Positions 32,485 to 41,315 are shown, counted from the stretch's first letter. The stretch: 43,959 nt of DNA from Pseudomonadota bacterium (GCA_018242255.1 JAFECH010000368.1:1-43959), one strand, 5' to 3'. Notes: generated from the letters alone by a model not told the origin. Numbers and translations: made by a program.

Positions 32485-33390
32485 TCAGAACGGGTTCCAG
32501 GTCGGGTTTCTCGTATACTTCAAATAGCCGATATTCGCACCGAGTCGCAGCCCCACACCGGCGCGAATCGGCGCCAGTGTGACATGTCCGGCCTTTTGAA
32601 GTTGCACACTTACACCGCCGACGAGATAAGCCGAGCCCTCAACGCCGCCGAAACGCTCGTAAATGTCGGAAGGGTCGCGAAGGTTGTAGACGAGCGTCAT
32701 AACCTTGGAGCCGTCACCGCCGAAATCGTAGCCGACCGATGGACCCTGCCAGTAAACTTTGAAGTTTCCGGCGTCCTTGGTGTAAAGCGTGCCTTCGCCG
32801 TACGCTAGGCCGCCAATGAACGCGCCGCCCGCATCCGAACCAAGGATGTAGCCGTTGGGTCGACCGGCCTTCTGGAAGGTCCATTCGATGGCCGACGCCA
32901 GGCCACCGCTAATGGAGCCGAAGAATTTGTTGCCCGCGCGGACGATTTCGTCTTGCGAGTATGAATCGCGCGGCGGCTCGTCTCCTGGGGGTGGTCCCGA
33001 ATTGTAGTCGCGGCTCGCGCTAGGCGACGGCGCGTACGGCGCGCCATAACCACCGGGATCGCTATCCGGCCCGCGCGCGCGGTTATCAGGCGGCGGCTGA
33101 TAGGCTCCCGGTGGGGGAGCCTGATAATTGCTCTGGGAGTTCCCCGAATAGCCATTATCGGGTTGATAGGCATCGCTGGACGGAGGCGCTTGAAAAGCTT
33201 TGTTGCCACCCTGCCCGGAATAACTTTGGCCGGAATACGAATCCTCAGGCGGCCGATAAGCGTCATCGACGGCATTGGCGCTCGAACCGCCGAACGCCAA
33301 GCAAGCCAGCAGCGCTAAGCCCGGCCCGCAATTGCGAGCGCGAAAAACGGCAGGCGCTATTCGCGAGATTCCCTCAAGGCCGAAACGCAT
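32485..33390 (-). CDS. eipA: Envelope integrity protein EipA (DUF1134)
   Basis: Exported protein of 301 residues. The ATG at 33390 gives a signal peptide (GPGLALLACLAFGGSSANA) and has GAGGGA upstream. Residues about 45-140 are a Pro/Tyr/Ser/Gln-rich spacer with short repeats (SYSGQ, YQAPPPG, YQPP). The C-terminal DUF1134 domain is intact: GGLASAIEWTFQKAGRPNGYILGSDAGGAFIGGLAYGEG (in part), YWQGPSVGYDFGGDGSK, VGGVSVQLQKAGHVTLAPIRAGVGLRLGANIGYLKYT. The Brucella homologue, EipA, is periplasmic and needed for envelope stress resistance; there it is under CtrA control. No clear CtrA site was seen here. The long spacer is a notable lineage variation. Confidence 0.85.
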   Translation of the reverse strand: MRFGLEGISRIAPAVFRARNCGPGLALLACLAFGGSSANAVDDAYRPPEDSYSGQSYSGQGGNKAFQAPPSSDAYQPDNGYSGNSQSNYQAPPPGAYQPPPDNRARGPDSDPGGYGAPYAPSPSASRDYNSGPPPGDEPPRDSYSQDEIVRAGNKFFGSISGGLASAIEWTFQKAGRPNGYILGSDAGGAFIGGLAYGEGTLYTKDAGNFKVYWQGPSVGYDFGGDGSKVMTLVYNLRDPSDIYERFGGVEGSAYLVGGVSVQLQKAGHVTLAPIRAGVGLRLGANIGYLKYTRNPTWNPF

Positions 33391-33544
33391 CGGCGAGTTC
33401 CCTCTTCTCATTGCGTTCGAGACTGAACTGCGCTCCAAGCCATCCACACGCGAACGCGCAGGCCACCCATGACCGAGAGCCACTCGAATCCCACAATACA
33501 GAATCGCGAGTATTCGTTGCTAAAGTATGGCCGATTCGCGTTGC

Positions 33545-34396
33545 CTATGCGCCTACGGAAGGCAATTCTGCAACGACGCCGCGCCACAGTGGCTGTCGCC
33601 CCCAGGCGACGAAGTGCGGGTTACGGAACGCGCGATCATAATGGCCGTAGGTCAGGGGCGCGCCGTCGAGCGTCGTCACGGAGCCACCGGCAGCTTCCAG
33701 GATCGCCTGTCCCGCTGCCGTATCCCACTCGCAGGTTTCGCCGAAGCGGGCATAAAGATCACCCTCGCCAGCAGCGATCAGGCAGAACTTCATCGACGAT
33801 CCGATCGGCTTGGCATCATGCACATTGAGCAGCGCCAAAAGCCCCGAACTTGCCGCCCCAGCGCCTCGGCTGTTGAAAGCAACGAGAGCCTTCGGATCGG
33901 GCTTGCGCGTTGCGAGACGCTTGAAGCGCAGTGCCGCATAATCCAGATCGGCCGCGATGGGCAGATGAACTTCGTATGCGCCGTCGGCGCGTGTCACGAA
34001 CAAGCGCTCGGACGGCGGCAGGTAGATCAAACCGAACTTGGTTCTGCCATCCTCGACGTAGCCGATATTGATCGAGAACTCAGGCTTGCGGCGGATGAAC
34101 AGGCGCGTTCCGTCGAGCGCATCGACGAGAAAGAAACGCTTCGCGAAACCGCAAACTTTACCCGCAGCGATCTCTTCCTCCGCCACGACAGGCACATCGG
34201 GCGCGACACGTGCGAGCGCGGCGACAATTATGGCCTCAGCCTCTTGATCCGCAACGGTGACAGGCGTGCGATCGGCCTTCTGCTCGAAACTCACACCATT
34301 ATTGAAGTGCGCCATCTCGAGGCGCCCGGCTTCTTGAACCGCGGGCAGCAATGCCGCGACGAGAGCGTCGTAGTCTTTGACGTCGATCGGCACCAT
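33545..34396 (-). CDS. cysQ: 3'(2'),5'-bisphosphate nucleotidase CysQ (inositol monophosphatase family)
   Basis: Phosphatase of about 283 residues that removes the 3' phosphate from PAP/PAPS, supporting sulfur assimilation. Mg and Li-sensitive family motifs: PVVAEEE (metal ligand Glu), FLVDALDGTRLFI (the DPxDGT block, here DALDGT) and CEWDTAAGQAILEAAGG (WDxAAG). ATG at 34396 is preferred over a TTG at 34408, though neither has a strong ribosome binding site. The gene is divergent from chpT. It is not clearly linked to the neighbours by function. Confidence 0.9.
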   Translation of the reverse strand: MVPIDVKDYDALVAALLPAVQEAGRLEMAHFNNGVSFEQKADRTPVTVADQEAEAIIVAALARVAPDVPVVAEEEIAAGKVCGFAKRFFLVDALDGTRLFIRRKPEFSINIGYVEDGRTKFGLIYLPPSERLFVTRADGAYEVHLPIAADLDYAALRFKRLATRKPDPKALVAFNSRGAGAASSGLLALLNVHDAKPIGSSMKFCLIAAGEGDLYARFGETCEWDTAAGQAILEAAGGSVTTLDGAPLTYGHYDRAFRNPHFVAWGRQPLWRGVVAELPSVGA

Positions 34397-34678
34397 CACG
34401 CGCTTCAAAACCTCAATTCGAATCGTTTTGCGCGAGGTATACTCGCGCCACCAATGCGATTATCGCACCGCGGCTCAAACCGTGGCGCGCAAGACTCATG
34501 TCTTCCATGAAAAACGGGGGGCAGTGACCCCATCGGCTACAATACTTGGCAACCGTTGTACGGCGCATGTATCAGAGCATAGGGCATTGTCGCAAGCGGC
34601 CTCGTTGTATTCGCGTCGTGCTGTCGCGCTTGAGCCACCGCAACGTAGCGACACAATGATCACGACAAAGGACTACTG

Positions 34679-35326
34679 ATGGACCAGCGCGTTCCGCCGA
34701 CCGATCTTGAACTTGCAGCGCTGATTTCAAGCAAAATCTGCCACGACATCATCAATCCGGTCGGTGCGATCGTGAACGGTTTGGAAATCCTCGACGAGGA
34801 CGACGATCCGCAGGCGAAAAGCTATGCGATGAACGTGATCCGCAACGTCACAGAGCAGGCATCGGCCCGGCTCGAATTTGCGCGCTTCGCTTTCGGTGCC
34901 GCGGGTTCCGCGGGCAGCGTCATCGATCTGACGACAGCGGAGAAAATTTCTCGCGGGTTTGTCAGTATCACTCAGGGTAAACACAAGCTGACGTGGCGCG
35001 GCGCGCCTGGGCTTGTTCCCAAAGATAAAGTGAAGCTTCTTCTTAATCTCATCGCTTCGGCGGTCACGGCATTGCCGCGTGGCGGCGATATCGACGTGTC
35101 GATCGGCGGCTCGTTCGAGCAGCCAACATTTCTCATCCGCTGTAAGGGAACCGGCGCGCGGCCACCTCAGTACCTGACGGATTTCGTCGCGGGAAATCCA
35201 TTGGCGCTCGATGCGATCACGATCCAGGCCTACTACACGTGGCGCATAGCGCCGACGGCCGGGATGAAGCTCGAAATCCTGAAGGACGGTGCCGACATTC
35301 TACTGGTCGCAAAGTCGGCAGGCTGA
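34679..35326 (+). CDS. chpT: Histidine phosphotransferase ChpT
   Basis: Phosphotransfer protein of 215 residues that in alphaproteobacteria passes phosphate from the kinase CckA to the cell-cycle regulators CtrA and CpdR. The helical hairpin carries the phosphorylated histidine in ISSKICHDIINPVGAIVNGLEIL (His22). The rest is a degenerate kinase-like ATPase domain without nucleotide-binding boxes (KVKLLLNLIASAVTALPRGGDIDVSI), as expected for ChpT. AAAGGA lies six bases before the ATG. A receiver protein follows 150 bases downstream on the same strand and may also accept phosphate from it. Confidence 0.92.
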   Translation: MDQRVPPTDLELAALISSKICHDIINPVGAIVNGLEILDEDDDPQAKSYAMNVIRNVTEQASARLEFARFAFGAAGSAGSVIDLTTAEKISRGFVSITQGKHKLTWRGAPGLVPKDKVKLLLNLIASAVTALPRGGDIDVSIGGSFEQPTFLIRCKGTGARPPQYLTDFVAGNPLALDAITIQAYYTWRIAPTAGMKLEILKDGADILLVAKSAG

Positions 35327-35479
35327 GAGCGGGCAAAGCTATTCAGCGCAGCGACTGGTTTCTGCCATACGTCTTAAGAGGCCCTTAACAGTTTCGGGGC
35401 ATCTTTCGAAGTAATCGTTTGAGTTTCCGGTTGCCTTGCTGCCGGTCGGGCAGCGCCTCGCTTACGAGAAGCTCTTTAT

Positions 35480-35848
35480 ATGCTGCATTGCTTCGTCATC
35501 GACGACTCCGAAATCATCAGGAAGTACACCCGCCTCATTTTTGAAAGCCTCGGCTTCCGCGTCAGCGAGGCTGATAGCGCGATGGCCGCGATGGAACGGC
35601 TCAGATCGGAAAAGCCCGATTACATCTTGCTCGATTGGCGGATGCCCGACACCAACAGCATCGAGTTGCTTGAGAAGATCCGGGCGCTGCCGCGCGGCGA
35701 TCATCCGTACATCATCTACATGGTGACGGAAAACGACACGTTCGAAATTCAGCGCGCGATTTCGCGCGGCGCGAATACGCATCTGCTGAAACCGTACAAC
35801 CGACAAATCATCGAAATTAAGCTGCAAGAAATTCGCGCCGCAGCTTGA
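35480..35848 (+). CDS. Single-domain response regulator (CheY-like)
   Basis: Stand-alone receiver of 122 residues: acidic pair D8 D9 (VIDDSE), phosphorylation site D52 (LLDWRMPD), T83 (MVTEN) and K104 (LLKPYN), all in place. There is no output domain, so it acts by protein contact. It is not DivK or CpdR by its sequence, as far as I can recall. Its place just after chpT suggests it could be a phosphate acceptor or sink in that relay. GAGAAG lies 11 bases before the ATG, a weak site. Confidence 0.88.
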   Translation: MLHCFVIDDSEIIRKYTRLIFESLGFRVSEADSAMAAMERLRSEKPDYILLDWRMPDTNSIELLEKIRALPRGDHPYIIYMVTENDTFEIQRAISRGANTHLLKPYNRQIIEIKLQEIRAAA

Positions 35849-35902
35849 TCAGCCACGGCGCGTGTTATCGGTCAGTGCTGACTGCGCAGCGGAAGGCAGC
35901 AA

Positions 35903-36622
35903 TTACTGCGCAGCGTCGCCGTCTGTCGGCGATTCCGGCGTCGGATAGCCCTCGCCGCCACTCGTCTGCTTGATCGGTGCGACATCATCAGACTTATGCG
36001 TCGCATGCTTGGTCTCGGCGATAGACCCTGTTTCAACCGGCGATGTCGCCGACGCCTCTTTGTGTTCGGCGTGCTTCTTCATTTTGTTGTAAATCAGCGA
36101 CTTGGGATCGGGCACGCTCTGAGCGGCGGCAGTCTTATGAGCCGGGGCTGCTTCGGCTTGGGCCGGAGTTGCTTCGGCCTGGGCTGGAGCTGCTTCGGTG
36201 TGTACGGCTGCTTCCTTCGCAGCTTTTTTCTTTGCGTGCTTTTCTTCCGATGCCGTTTCTTCGTTCTTCGCGGGGGCAGCGTCTTCTGCTGACGTTTTCT
36301 CAGCGCCAGGAAGCTTTGAGGCACCCCAGCAAACGGTGGCTTCGGCGGTGCAGGTGTGCTCGTCGAATACGATAAAGTTGAGGAACATCTCGCAAGAGAC
36401 GCTCTTCTTCCCGGTGCGATAGTCCTTCACACCCTTCTCCGACATTTTGTCGGAGATCAGCTTGTCGAGAAGACTTTTGGCGTCGTTGGTCGGACCATCT
36501 TTGCCGTAGTCATTAACCGTGAAGCCGTAGCGCTTGCATTCCGCGTTCGCGGACGCGGCGGAGGCTACTGCAATGGTTGCGGCCAGGCCAAATGCGGCAA
36601 TGATTTTGCCTGAGAAGCGCAT
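35903..36622 (-). CDS. Exported hypothetical protein with Ala/Glu/Lys-rich repeats
   Basis: Protein of 239 residues that I do not recognise. ATG at 36622 has GAGGGAG nine bases upstream and starts a signal peptide (KIIAAFGLAATIAVASAASANA). The first domain of about 100 residues has four cysteines (AECKRYGFTVNDY, SVSCEMFLNFIVFDEHTCTAEATVCWG), probably two disulfides. It is followed by a disordered part rich in Ala, Glu, Lys and His with a seven-residue tandem repeat (AEAxPAQ), ending in Gly/Pro/Thr. It is likely periplasmic. It converges with the receiver gene. Confidence 0.72.
   Translation of the reverse strand: MRFSGKIIAAFGLAATIAVASAASANAECKRYGFTVNDYGKDGPTNDAKSLLDKLISDKMSEKGVKDYRTGKKSVSCEMFLNFIVFDEHTCTAEATVCWGASKLPGAEKTSAEDAAPAKNEETASEEKHAKKKAAKEAAVHTEAAPAQAEATPAQAEAAPAHKTAAAQSVPDPKSLIYNKMKKHAEHKEASATSPVETGSIAETKHATHKSDDVAPIKQTSGGEGYPTPESPTDGDAAQ
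36150..36191 (-). repeat. 21-bp tandem repeat within the exported hypothetical gene
   Basis: Two adjacent 21-base units (36150-36170 and 36171-36191), differing at a few bases and with a partial third unit, encode AEAxPAQ. Such units change in number by slippage. Confidence 0.7.
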
Positions 36623-36764
36623 AACGAAATTCTCCCTCAAAGCCCACCCCGGGATAAGGCTGCCTTTATATTGACAGCACAATGGCGCGATGAGGGCGAG
36701 TGGCGCATCTGCATCAGTTGACAGGATTCTGGCGTAAGCCTGCGAAAGCCACAGATATGCGAAA

Positions 36765-36783
36765 GGCCGCGGTCGCCGCGGCC
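36765..36783 (-). terminator. Terminator of the small exported protein gene
   Basis: GGCCGCGG and CCGCGGCC form a perfect 8-bp stem with a three-base loop, with flanking AAA/TTT pairs (one bulged base). It lies about 30 bases after the stop of the minus-strand gene 36812-37105. Confidence 0.6.
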
Positions 36784-36811
36784 CTTTCGTTCCATCCGGC
36801 AAAGCCAGGAT

Positions 36812-37105
36812 TTAGTGCATATACGGAGAGTTACCGCCGTACAGGCTGCCAACGCCAGAGTCGAAGAAGAAGCTATTGTCGAACGGTCCTGCCGGCGACT
36901 GCTCGCGGAAATCGGGCGGTCCGGGCGGGGTGCTCTTCGGCTTGCGCGGCCCACCGTACGTGTTCACGGATTCCGACTTGTCGTAGGAATAGCCACCCTT
37001 CTTGCGACGGATCGAATAGTTGTCTTGCGGGTCGGCGAAGGCAGGCGCGACCAACCCGATGAGGCATACGCCCGCAATCAAGGCTGAAATCAATCTCGAC
37101 ATCAT
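36812..37105 (-). CDS. Small exported hypothetical protein
   Basis: 97-residue protein with a signal peptide (SALIAGVCLIGLVAPAFA) and a polar mature part rich in Gly, Pro, Ser and Tyr (RRKKGGYSYDKSES, NTYGGPRKPK, FFFDSGVGSLYGG). GGAAAGG lies a few bases before the first of two ATG codons. It is probably periplasmic or surface exposed. No family recognised. It is followed by a strong hairpin. Confidence 0.65.
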   Translation of the reverse strand: MMSRLISALIAGVCLIGLVAPAFADPQDNYSIRRKKGGYSYDKSESVNTYGGPRKPKSTPPGPPDFREQSPAGPFDNSFFFDSGVGSLYGGNSPYMH

Positions 37106-37392
37106 GGTTTGGCCTTTCCGCCGCCGTTCATGTGGTCAGCATATATACCTCAAAGTTACGAAGATTTAGCATTGCGCTGACTCAAGAAAAGGTTACGAGG
37201 CCTTATTTCGATCGCGTATGTCACTTCTCGAACACGCCTGCCCTGATACGCCGCGATGAACGCTGGCCAGGGACGTCCTGTCGCATGTGTTGTGATACGA
37301 TTCCCGACGTGGGAGCCCATCCGGGTGCGAGGCTTATCGATGCGGTAAACGCACGGCTCGCCGATGTCCCACTTAGCTCGTGGAGACCTCAC

Positions 37393-37677
37393 ATGGAATA
37401 TCTTCCCTTGCTCATCCAGCTCATCAGCGGTGCCGTTGGCGGCAACGTCGCGGGCAGCCTTATGAAAAATATCAGCCTTGGGACGCTCGGTAATTCCATT
37501 GCCGGGATTGTCGGCGGCGGCATCGGCGGACAGATACTCGAACAGGTCTTTCATACGGCGGTAGCAGGCGGGTCGCTCGATCCCGTCGCGATTGTCACGC
37601 AGATCCTCGGCGGCGGTGTGGGCGGCGGCGTCCTGATGGCAATTATTGGTGCAATCCGCGGAGCTATAGCGAAATAG
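37393..37677 (+). CDS. Small glycine-zipper-rich membrane protein
   Basis: 94-residue protein made almost entirely of hydrophobic, Gly-rich stretches (LISGAVGGNVAG, GNSIAGIVGGGIGGQIL, LGGGVGGGVLMAIIGAIRGAI) with G-x-x-x-G packing motifs, so it should form tightly packed helices in the membrane. Similar proteins are common as conserved hypotheticals in alphaproteobacteria. ATG at 37393 has GGAGA seven bases upstream; the longer frame from 37132 is not supported. Function unknown. Confidence 0.75.
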   Translation: MEYLPLLIQLISGAVGGNVAGSLMKNISLGTLGNSIAGIVGGGIGGQILEQVFHTAVAGGSLDPVAIVTQILGGGVGGGVLMAIIGAIRGAIAK

Positions 37678-37884
37678 ATTGCTGAAAAAGCGCGACAGCT
37701 AAAAAGGCTCGCGAGATCGGTCGTCGTTGTATCGACTTACCCATCTCAAGCCGCATCCGCTCGGCGTATGCCATTTCCAGCGTCGCGGCGGTCGGCGACT
37801 TGTGGCTTCAACCGCTGCAGGCACGAATCTTTTTAGCGCCGCAACGAGAGGCCGCAGCGTGGGCTGGCTCAGCGTCGTCGAACG

Positions 37885-38100
37885 TCAGCCTGCGCGTTGC
37901 AGATCGACGGCTTTTGGTCCCTTGCCGCGTTTATCGGGTTCGGTCTCGAACGAAATCCGCATTCCCTCGTTGAGCTCGCCGATTCCCGATCGCTCGACAG
38001 CTGTGACGTGCACGAACACGTCATTGCCGCCAGCATCCGGCTTAATGAAACCGTAGCCTTTTTGGGAATTGTAGAACTTTACGGTACCTGTTTGGCGCAT
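37885..38100 (-). CDS. Cold-shock protein (CspA family)
   Basis: RNA chaperone of 71 residues: GTVKFYNSQKGYGFIKPD with RNP1-like KGYGFI, and NDVFVHVTAVE with RNP2-like VFVH. It binds single-stranded RNA. ATG at 38100 has AGGAGA seven bases upstream. The frame open further upstream has no ribosome binding site. Single gene, with about 240 bases of upstream sequence to rlmJ that may hold a long leader as in other csp genes. Confidence 0.93.
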   Translation of the reverse strand: MRQTGTVKFYNSQKGYGFIKPDAGGNDVFVHVTAVERSGIGELNEGMRISFETEPDKRGKGPKAVDLQRAG

Positions 38101-38340
38101 GCATCGTCTCCTGGCAGCCCGGCCGCCGAGTGAAGCAGTATAGCTTCGCATCGACAGCCGTGGCGGACTGCGGAGCCGGAATATTCCAAGCGCCTACCTA
38201 CCGGATTGCGCCAACACGCACCCGGTCATGTCGAACGCGTAGGGAGCTCCCGTGCCGTGGCCCGCCTTAGCGTGCGGCAATTTATCCTGTAAATGCGCGC
38301 TGCTTGCAAGGCGAAATGCTGCAGAGCAACGACGTGATCG

Positions 38341-39183
38341 TTATTGAACGCTGGCTTGCAATTCGAAACGACTGCCGGGACCTTCCGCGAGTTGCTCTTC
38401 AAGCCATGGCAGCAGCGTCTCAAGCTCAGTCTTCAAGATGAACGGCGGATTGAGGACGAGCATGCCGGTTGCCGTCAAGCCGAGGCCGGGAAACGGCGTT
38501 GCGACCCAGAGCCTTACATCGAGATATTCCAGTCCAGGCTTGGACGTGGTGACAGCGACGAACCGATCGGCTGCGGCTTCATCCTTCAGCGGATACCAGA
38601 TGAGATAGGTTCCCGTCGCGAAACGCGTCAATCCCTCGTCGATGGCGGTCGAGAGATCTGCAAACTCATTTCTGTCTTCAAACGCAGGATCGATGAGAAC
38701 GACGCCGCGCCGCTCCTTGGGCGGGAGCAATGATTTCACCGCGTGCCGCGCGTCAATGTTCAGTACGCTCGTGGATTTCGCGCGGCGAAATTCCTGTTTG
38801 AGGCGCTGAAATTCCGGGCCGGCAAGTTCGTTGACGACGAGCACATCCTCTTCGCGCATCAGGTGTCGCGCGATCAGCGGGCTGCCGGGATAGTGTTTGA
38901 GATCGACGCCGTTCACGGCACGAACAGCATCGAGATAAGGCTCCAGAAGCTCGGCGACGTCCTTTGGCATCTCAGCGTCGAAGATACGGCCGATGCCGTC
39001 CTGCCATTCTGCAGTCTTCGCCGCTTCGATACCTTCGAGATCGTAGAGCCCAGCGCCCGCGTGCGTATCGATGACGCGAAACGGCTTCGGCTTCTGCTTC
39101 ATGTACGTCACGACGCGCGCCAGGATGACGTGCTTCAAGACGTCAGCGAAATTTCCGGCGTGATAATCGTGATGATAATTCAT
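38341..39183 (-). CDS. rlmJ: 23S rRNA (adenine2030-N6)-methyltransferase RlmJ
   Basis: SAM-dependent methyltransferase of 280 residues that modifies A2030 of 23S rRNA. Start MNYHHDYHAGNFADVLKHVILARV is family typical; SAM region VIDTHAGAGLYDL; catalytic block VVLIDPAFEDRNEF. The E. coli enzyme has DPPY in that block, here DPAF. ATG at 39183; the longer frame upstream overlaps holC and reads as non-coding. The gene follows holC by 25 bases, so both are one transcript. Confidence 0.92.
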   Translation of the reverse strand: MNYHHDYHAGNFADVLKHVILARVVTYMKQKPKPFRVIDTHAGAGLYDLEGIEAAKTAEWQDGIGRIFDAEMPKDVAELLEPYLDAVRAVNGVDLKHYPGSPLIARHLMREEDVLVVNELAGPEFQRLKQEFRRAKSTSVLNIDARHAVKSLLPPKERRGVVLIDPAFEDRNEFADLSTAIDEGLTRFATGTYLIWYPLKDEAAADRFVAVTTSKPGLEYLDVRLWVATPFPGLGLTATGMLVLNPPFILKTELETLLPWLEEQLAEGPGSRFELQASVQ

Positions 39184-39208
39184 GCTGAGGGATCGTTTCT
39201 GCGAAGGC

Positions 39209-39655
39209 TCACGCCTTCTGCTCCCATCGCCCGCTTTGCGACTGCTGCCAATAGGTAACGGCGCAACCTGCCGCCTTTGCCGCTTTCCATTGGGCACGCG
39301 CCAAGGCGACGGCGTCAGCATCGTGTCCGTCGAAGACGTAGACGAAGCGCTCCGCTCCGGCGAACTCGCGCGCCTCAGCACCGTCGACAAGAAAGCGGAC
39401 GCCCGCGCCGTTGGGCGTCTCATCGGTCGTCGTCAGATAGACGGGCTGGTCCCCAGAATGCCCGATGCGCGCGGTGCCGTGCGGCATGAAACTGTCGTCG
39501 GCGTAGGTCCAAAGCATATGATCGAGGGCTTCCAGACGCTCTTCGCTGCCAGCTTGGACGACGGCACGCCAACCCCGCGCCAGAGTCTTCTCCAGAAGGC
39601 TCGGCAATACGCGCTCAAGCGGCTGATGTTCGAGGTGGTAGAAAAAAACGTCCAT
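39209..39655 (-). CDS. holC: DNA polymerase III subunit chi
   Basis: Clamp-loader accessory protein of 148 residues that links the polymerase III complex to single-strand-binding protein. Family features: FFYHLEHQPLERVLPSLLEKTLARGWRAVV, LDHMLWTYADDSFMPHGT, PVYLTTTDETPNGAGVRFLVDGAE and VYVFDGHDADAVALAR. First gene of a unit with rlmJ. About 225 bases separate it from der; no gene was found there. Confidence 0.92.
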   Translation of the reverse strand: MDVFFYHLEHQPLERVLPSLLEKTLARGWRAVVQAGSEERLEALDHMLWTYADDSFMPHGTARIGHSGDQPVYLTTTDETPNGAGVRFLVDGAEAREFAGAERFVYVFDGHDADAVALARAQWKAAKAAGCAVTYWQQSQSGRWEQKA

Positions 39656-39881
39656 ACGTCTCGGATGGCGCAGGCTTCGGCGAAAAGCAAGACGCTCTCG
39701 CTACCTCTTGACGTCGCCGCAAGGTACCCTATCTAACCCCGTCCGGAGCGGCGCCAGTTTTGATCGGCTGACGCCCGTGCGGGCGGTGAGCGTGGCGGCT
39801 GGAGACTATCTTGCTGCCGTTTGCTCCCGCCCGCTGCGACTTTCTCTCAAATCCCGCCGTTCGTCAGCGCAACGTTGCCAA

Positions 39882-41264
39882 TCACTTTTTCGCGTACGGG
39901 TTCTCGCCTTTGCGAAGACTGAAGCGGATCGGCACGCCCGGCAGATCAAAGGTGTCGCGCAACGAGTTCGTCAGATACTTCACATAGGACTGCGGCAGCG
40001 CTTCGGCGCGCTGCGAGAAGGCAACGAACGTCGGCGGACGCGTCGATGGTTGCGTGACGTAGCGGATCTTGATGCGCTTGCCGTGCACGGCCGGCGGCGA
40101 ATGGCGGCTCAAGGCTTCGTTGAGCCAGCGGTTCAGTTGCGGCGTCGATACGCGCCGGTTCCAGGTCGCGTAAACCTTGGAGATCGCCGTCATGAGCTGA
40201 TCGAGGCCGCTTTCGGAGCGCGCAGAAATAGCGACGAACGGCACGTCGGGAACCTGCGCCAGACTTTCGGCGACGGTCTTTTTCAGCTCTCGCAGCGTCT
40301 TCTGCTTTTCTTCGACGAGGTCCCACTTGTTGACGGCGACGACGAGGGCGCGGCCCTCTTCCGTCACGCGATGGCCGATGGTGAGGTCCTGATGCTCGAA
40401 GGGACGTTCGGCGTCGATCAGAAGCACGACGACTTCGGCGAAGCGGATGGCGCGGACAGCATCGCTGGCGGAAAGTTTTTCGGCTGTCTCGGTAATCTTT
40501 GCCTTGCGACGAAGTCCGGCCGTATCGAATAGCCGGATCTTCTGGCCTTTCCATTCGAAGTCGGTCGAAACACTATCGCGCGTCAGGCCAGGCTCGGGTC
40601 CAGTGATCATGCGCTCTTCGCCGAGCAGCGCGTTGACGAGCGTCGACTTGCCGGCGTTGGGACGGCCGACAATCGCGACGCGGATCGGCTTCACAACAGC
40701 CGGCCGCTCCAGCGGTTTTTCTTCCTCGGCTTCTTCGCTCTTGCGCCGCTTCTTCGTCGTCGGCGCGGACTGCAATCCGAGCGCCGCCAGCATGTCTTCG
40801 GCGAGATCGCCGATGCCTTCGCCGTGCTCGGCCGAAATCGCGATCGGTGCGCCGAGGCCGAGTGAAAAAGCGTCAAGCACGCCGTCCGTGCCCTTGTTGC
40901 CCTCGGCCTTGTTGGCGACGAGGACGACGGGCTTGCCGGACTGCCGCGCGATGCGGGCAAATCCAGTGTCGGCGGCGGTGACGCCAGCGCGAGAGTCGAT
41001 GACGAACAGTACGAGGTCGGCTTCGGAGATCGCCTGCTCCGATTGCTTGCGCATGCGGTCGGCGATGGAGCCGCGCTGCGCCTCCTCCAGACCGGCTGTG
41101 TCAACCAGGCGAACGTCAACGCCGAACAGATTGGCGATGCCTTCGCGGCGGTCGCGCGTCAGTCCCGGCAAGTCGGAGACGAGCGCGGCACGCGTCGCGG
41201 TCAGGCGGTTGAAGAGGGTCGACTTGCCGACGTTCGGACGGCCGACAATCGCGACAACGGGCAT
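39882..41264 (-). CDS. der: Ribosome-assembly GTPase Der (EngA)
   Basis: Essential GTPase of 460 residues with two tandem G domains and a KH-like end, needed for 50S subunit maturation. First domain GRPNVGKSTLFNRL and LVANKAEG; second GRPNAGKSTLVNALLG, DTAGLRRKAK and VNKWDLVEE; C-terminus with INRWLNEALSRHSPP-like region (LNRWLNEAL) and KIRYVTQPSTRPPTFVAF. The ATG at 41264 fits the family start (MPVVAIVGRPN); a TTG six codons earlier is possible. A charged linker (KKRRKSEEAEEEKP) separates the domains. It is downstream of the bamB-like gene, from which a terminator separates it. Confidence 0.96.
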   Translation of the reverse strand: MPVVAIVGRPNVGKSTLFNRLTATRAALVSDLPGLTRDRREGIANLFGVDVRLVDTAGLEEAQRGSIADRMRKQSEQAISEADLVLFVIDSRAGVTAADTGFARIARQSGKPVVLVANKAEGNKGTDGVLDAFSLGLGAPIAISAEHGEGIGDLAEDMLAALGLQSAPTTKKRRKSEEAEEEKPLERPAVVKPIRVAIVGRPNAGKSTLVNALLGEERMITGPEPGLTRDSVSTDFEWKGQKIRLFDTAGLRRKAKITETAEKLSASDAVRAIRFAEVVVLLIDAERPFEHQDLTIGHRVTEEGRALVVAVNKWDLVEEKQKTLRELKKTVAESLAQVPDVPFVAISARSESGLDQLMTAISKVYATWNRRVSTPQLNRWLNEALSRHSPPAVHGKRIKIRYVTQPSTRPPTFVAFSQRAEALPQSYVKYLTNSLRDTFDLPGVPIRFSLRKGENPYAKK

Positions 41265-41315
41265 TTCAGGGGGCGACGACAAAAGAGAAACCGGGGCTGC
41301 AGGAACAAGAATAAA

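Noticed and set aside
34397-34678. Plus-strand frame in the cysQ-chpT gap
   Set aside because: No ribosome binding site and no recognisable protein features; taken as a divergent promoter region.
35882-35919. Repeated palindrome CTGCGCAG at the receiver/hypothetical gene junction
   Set aside because: The unit is only eight bases and half of it is the end of a coding region; too weak for a terminator call.
37132-37392. N-terminal extension of the glycine-zipper protein
   Set aside because: Composition is non-coding and GGAGA marks the start at 37393.
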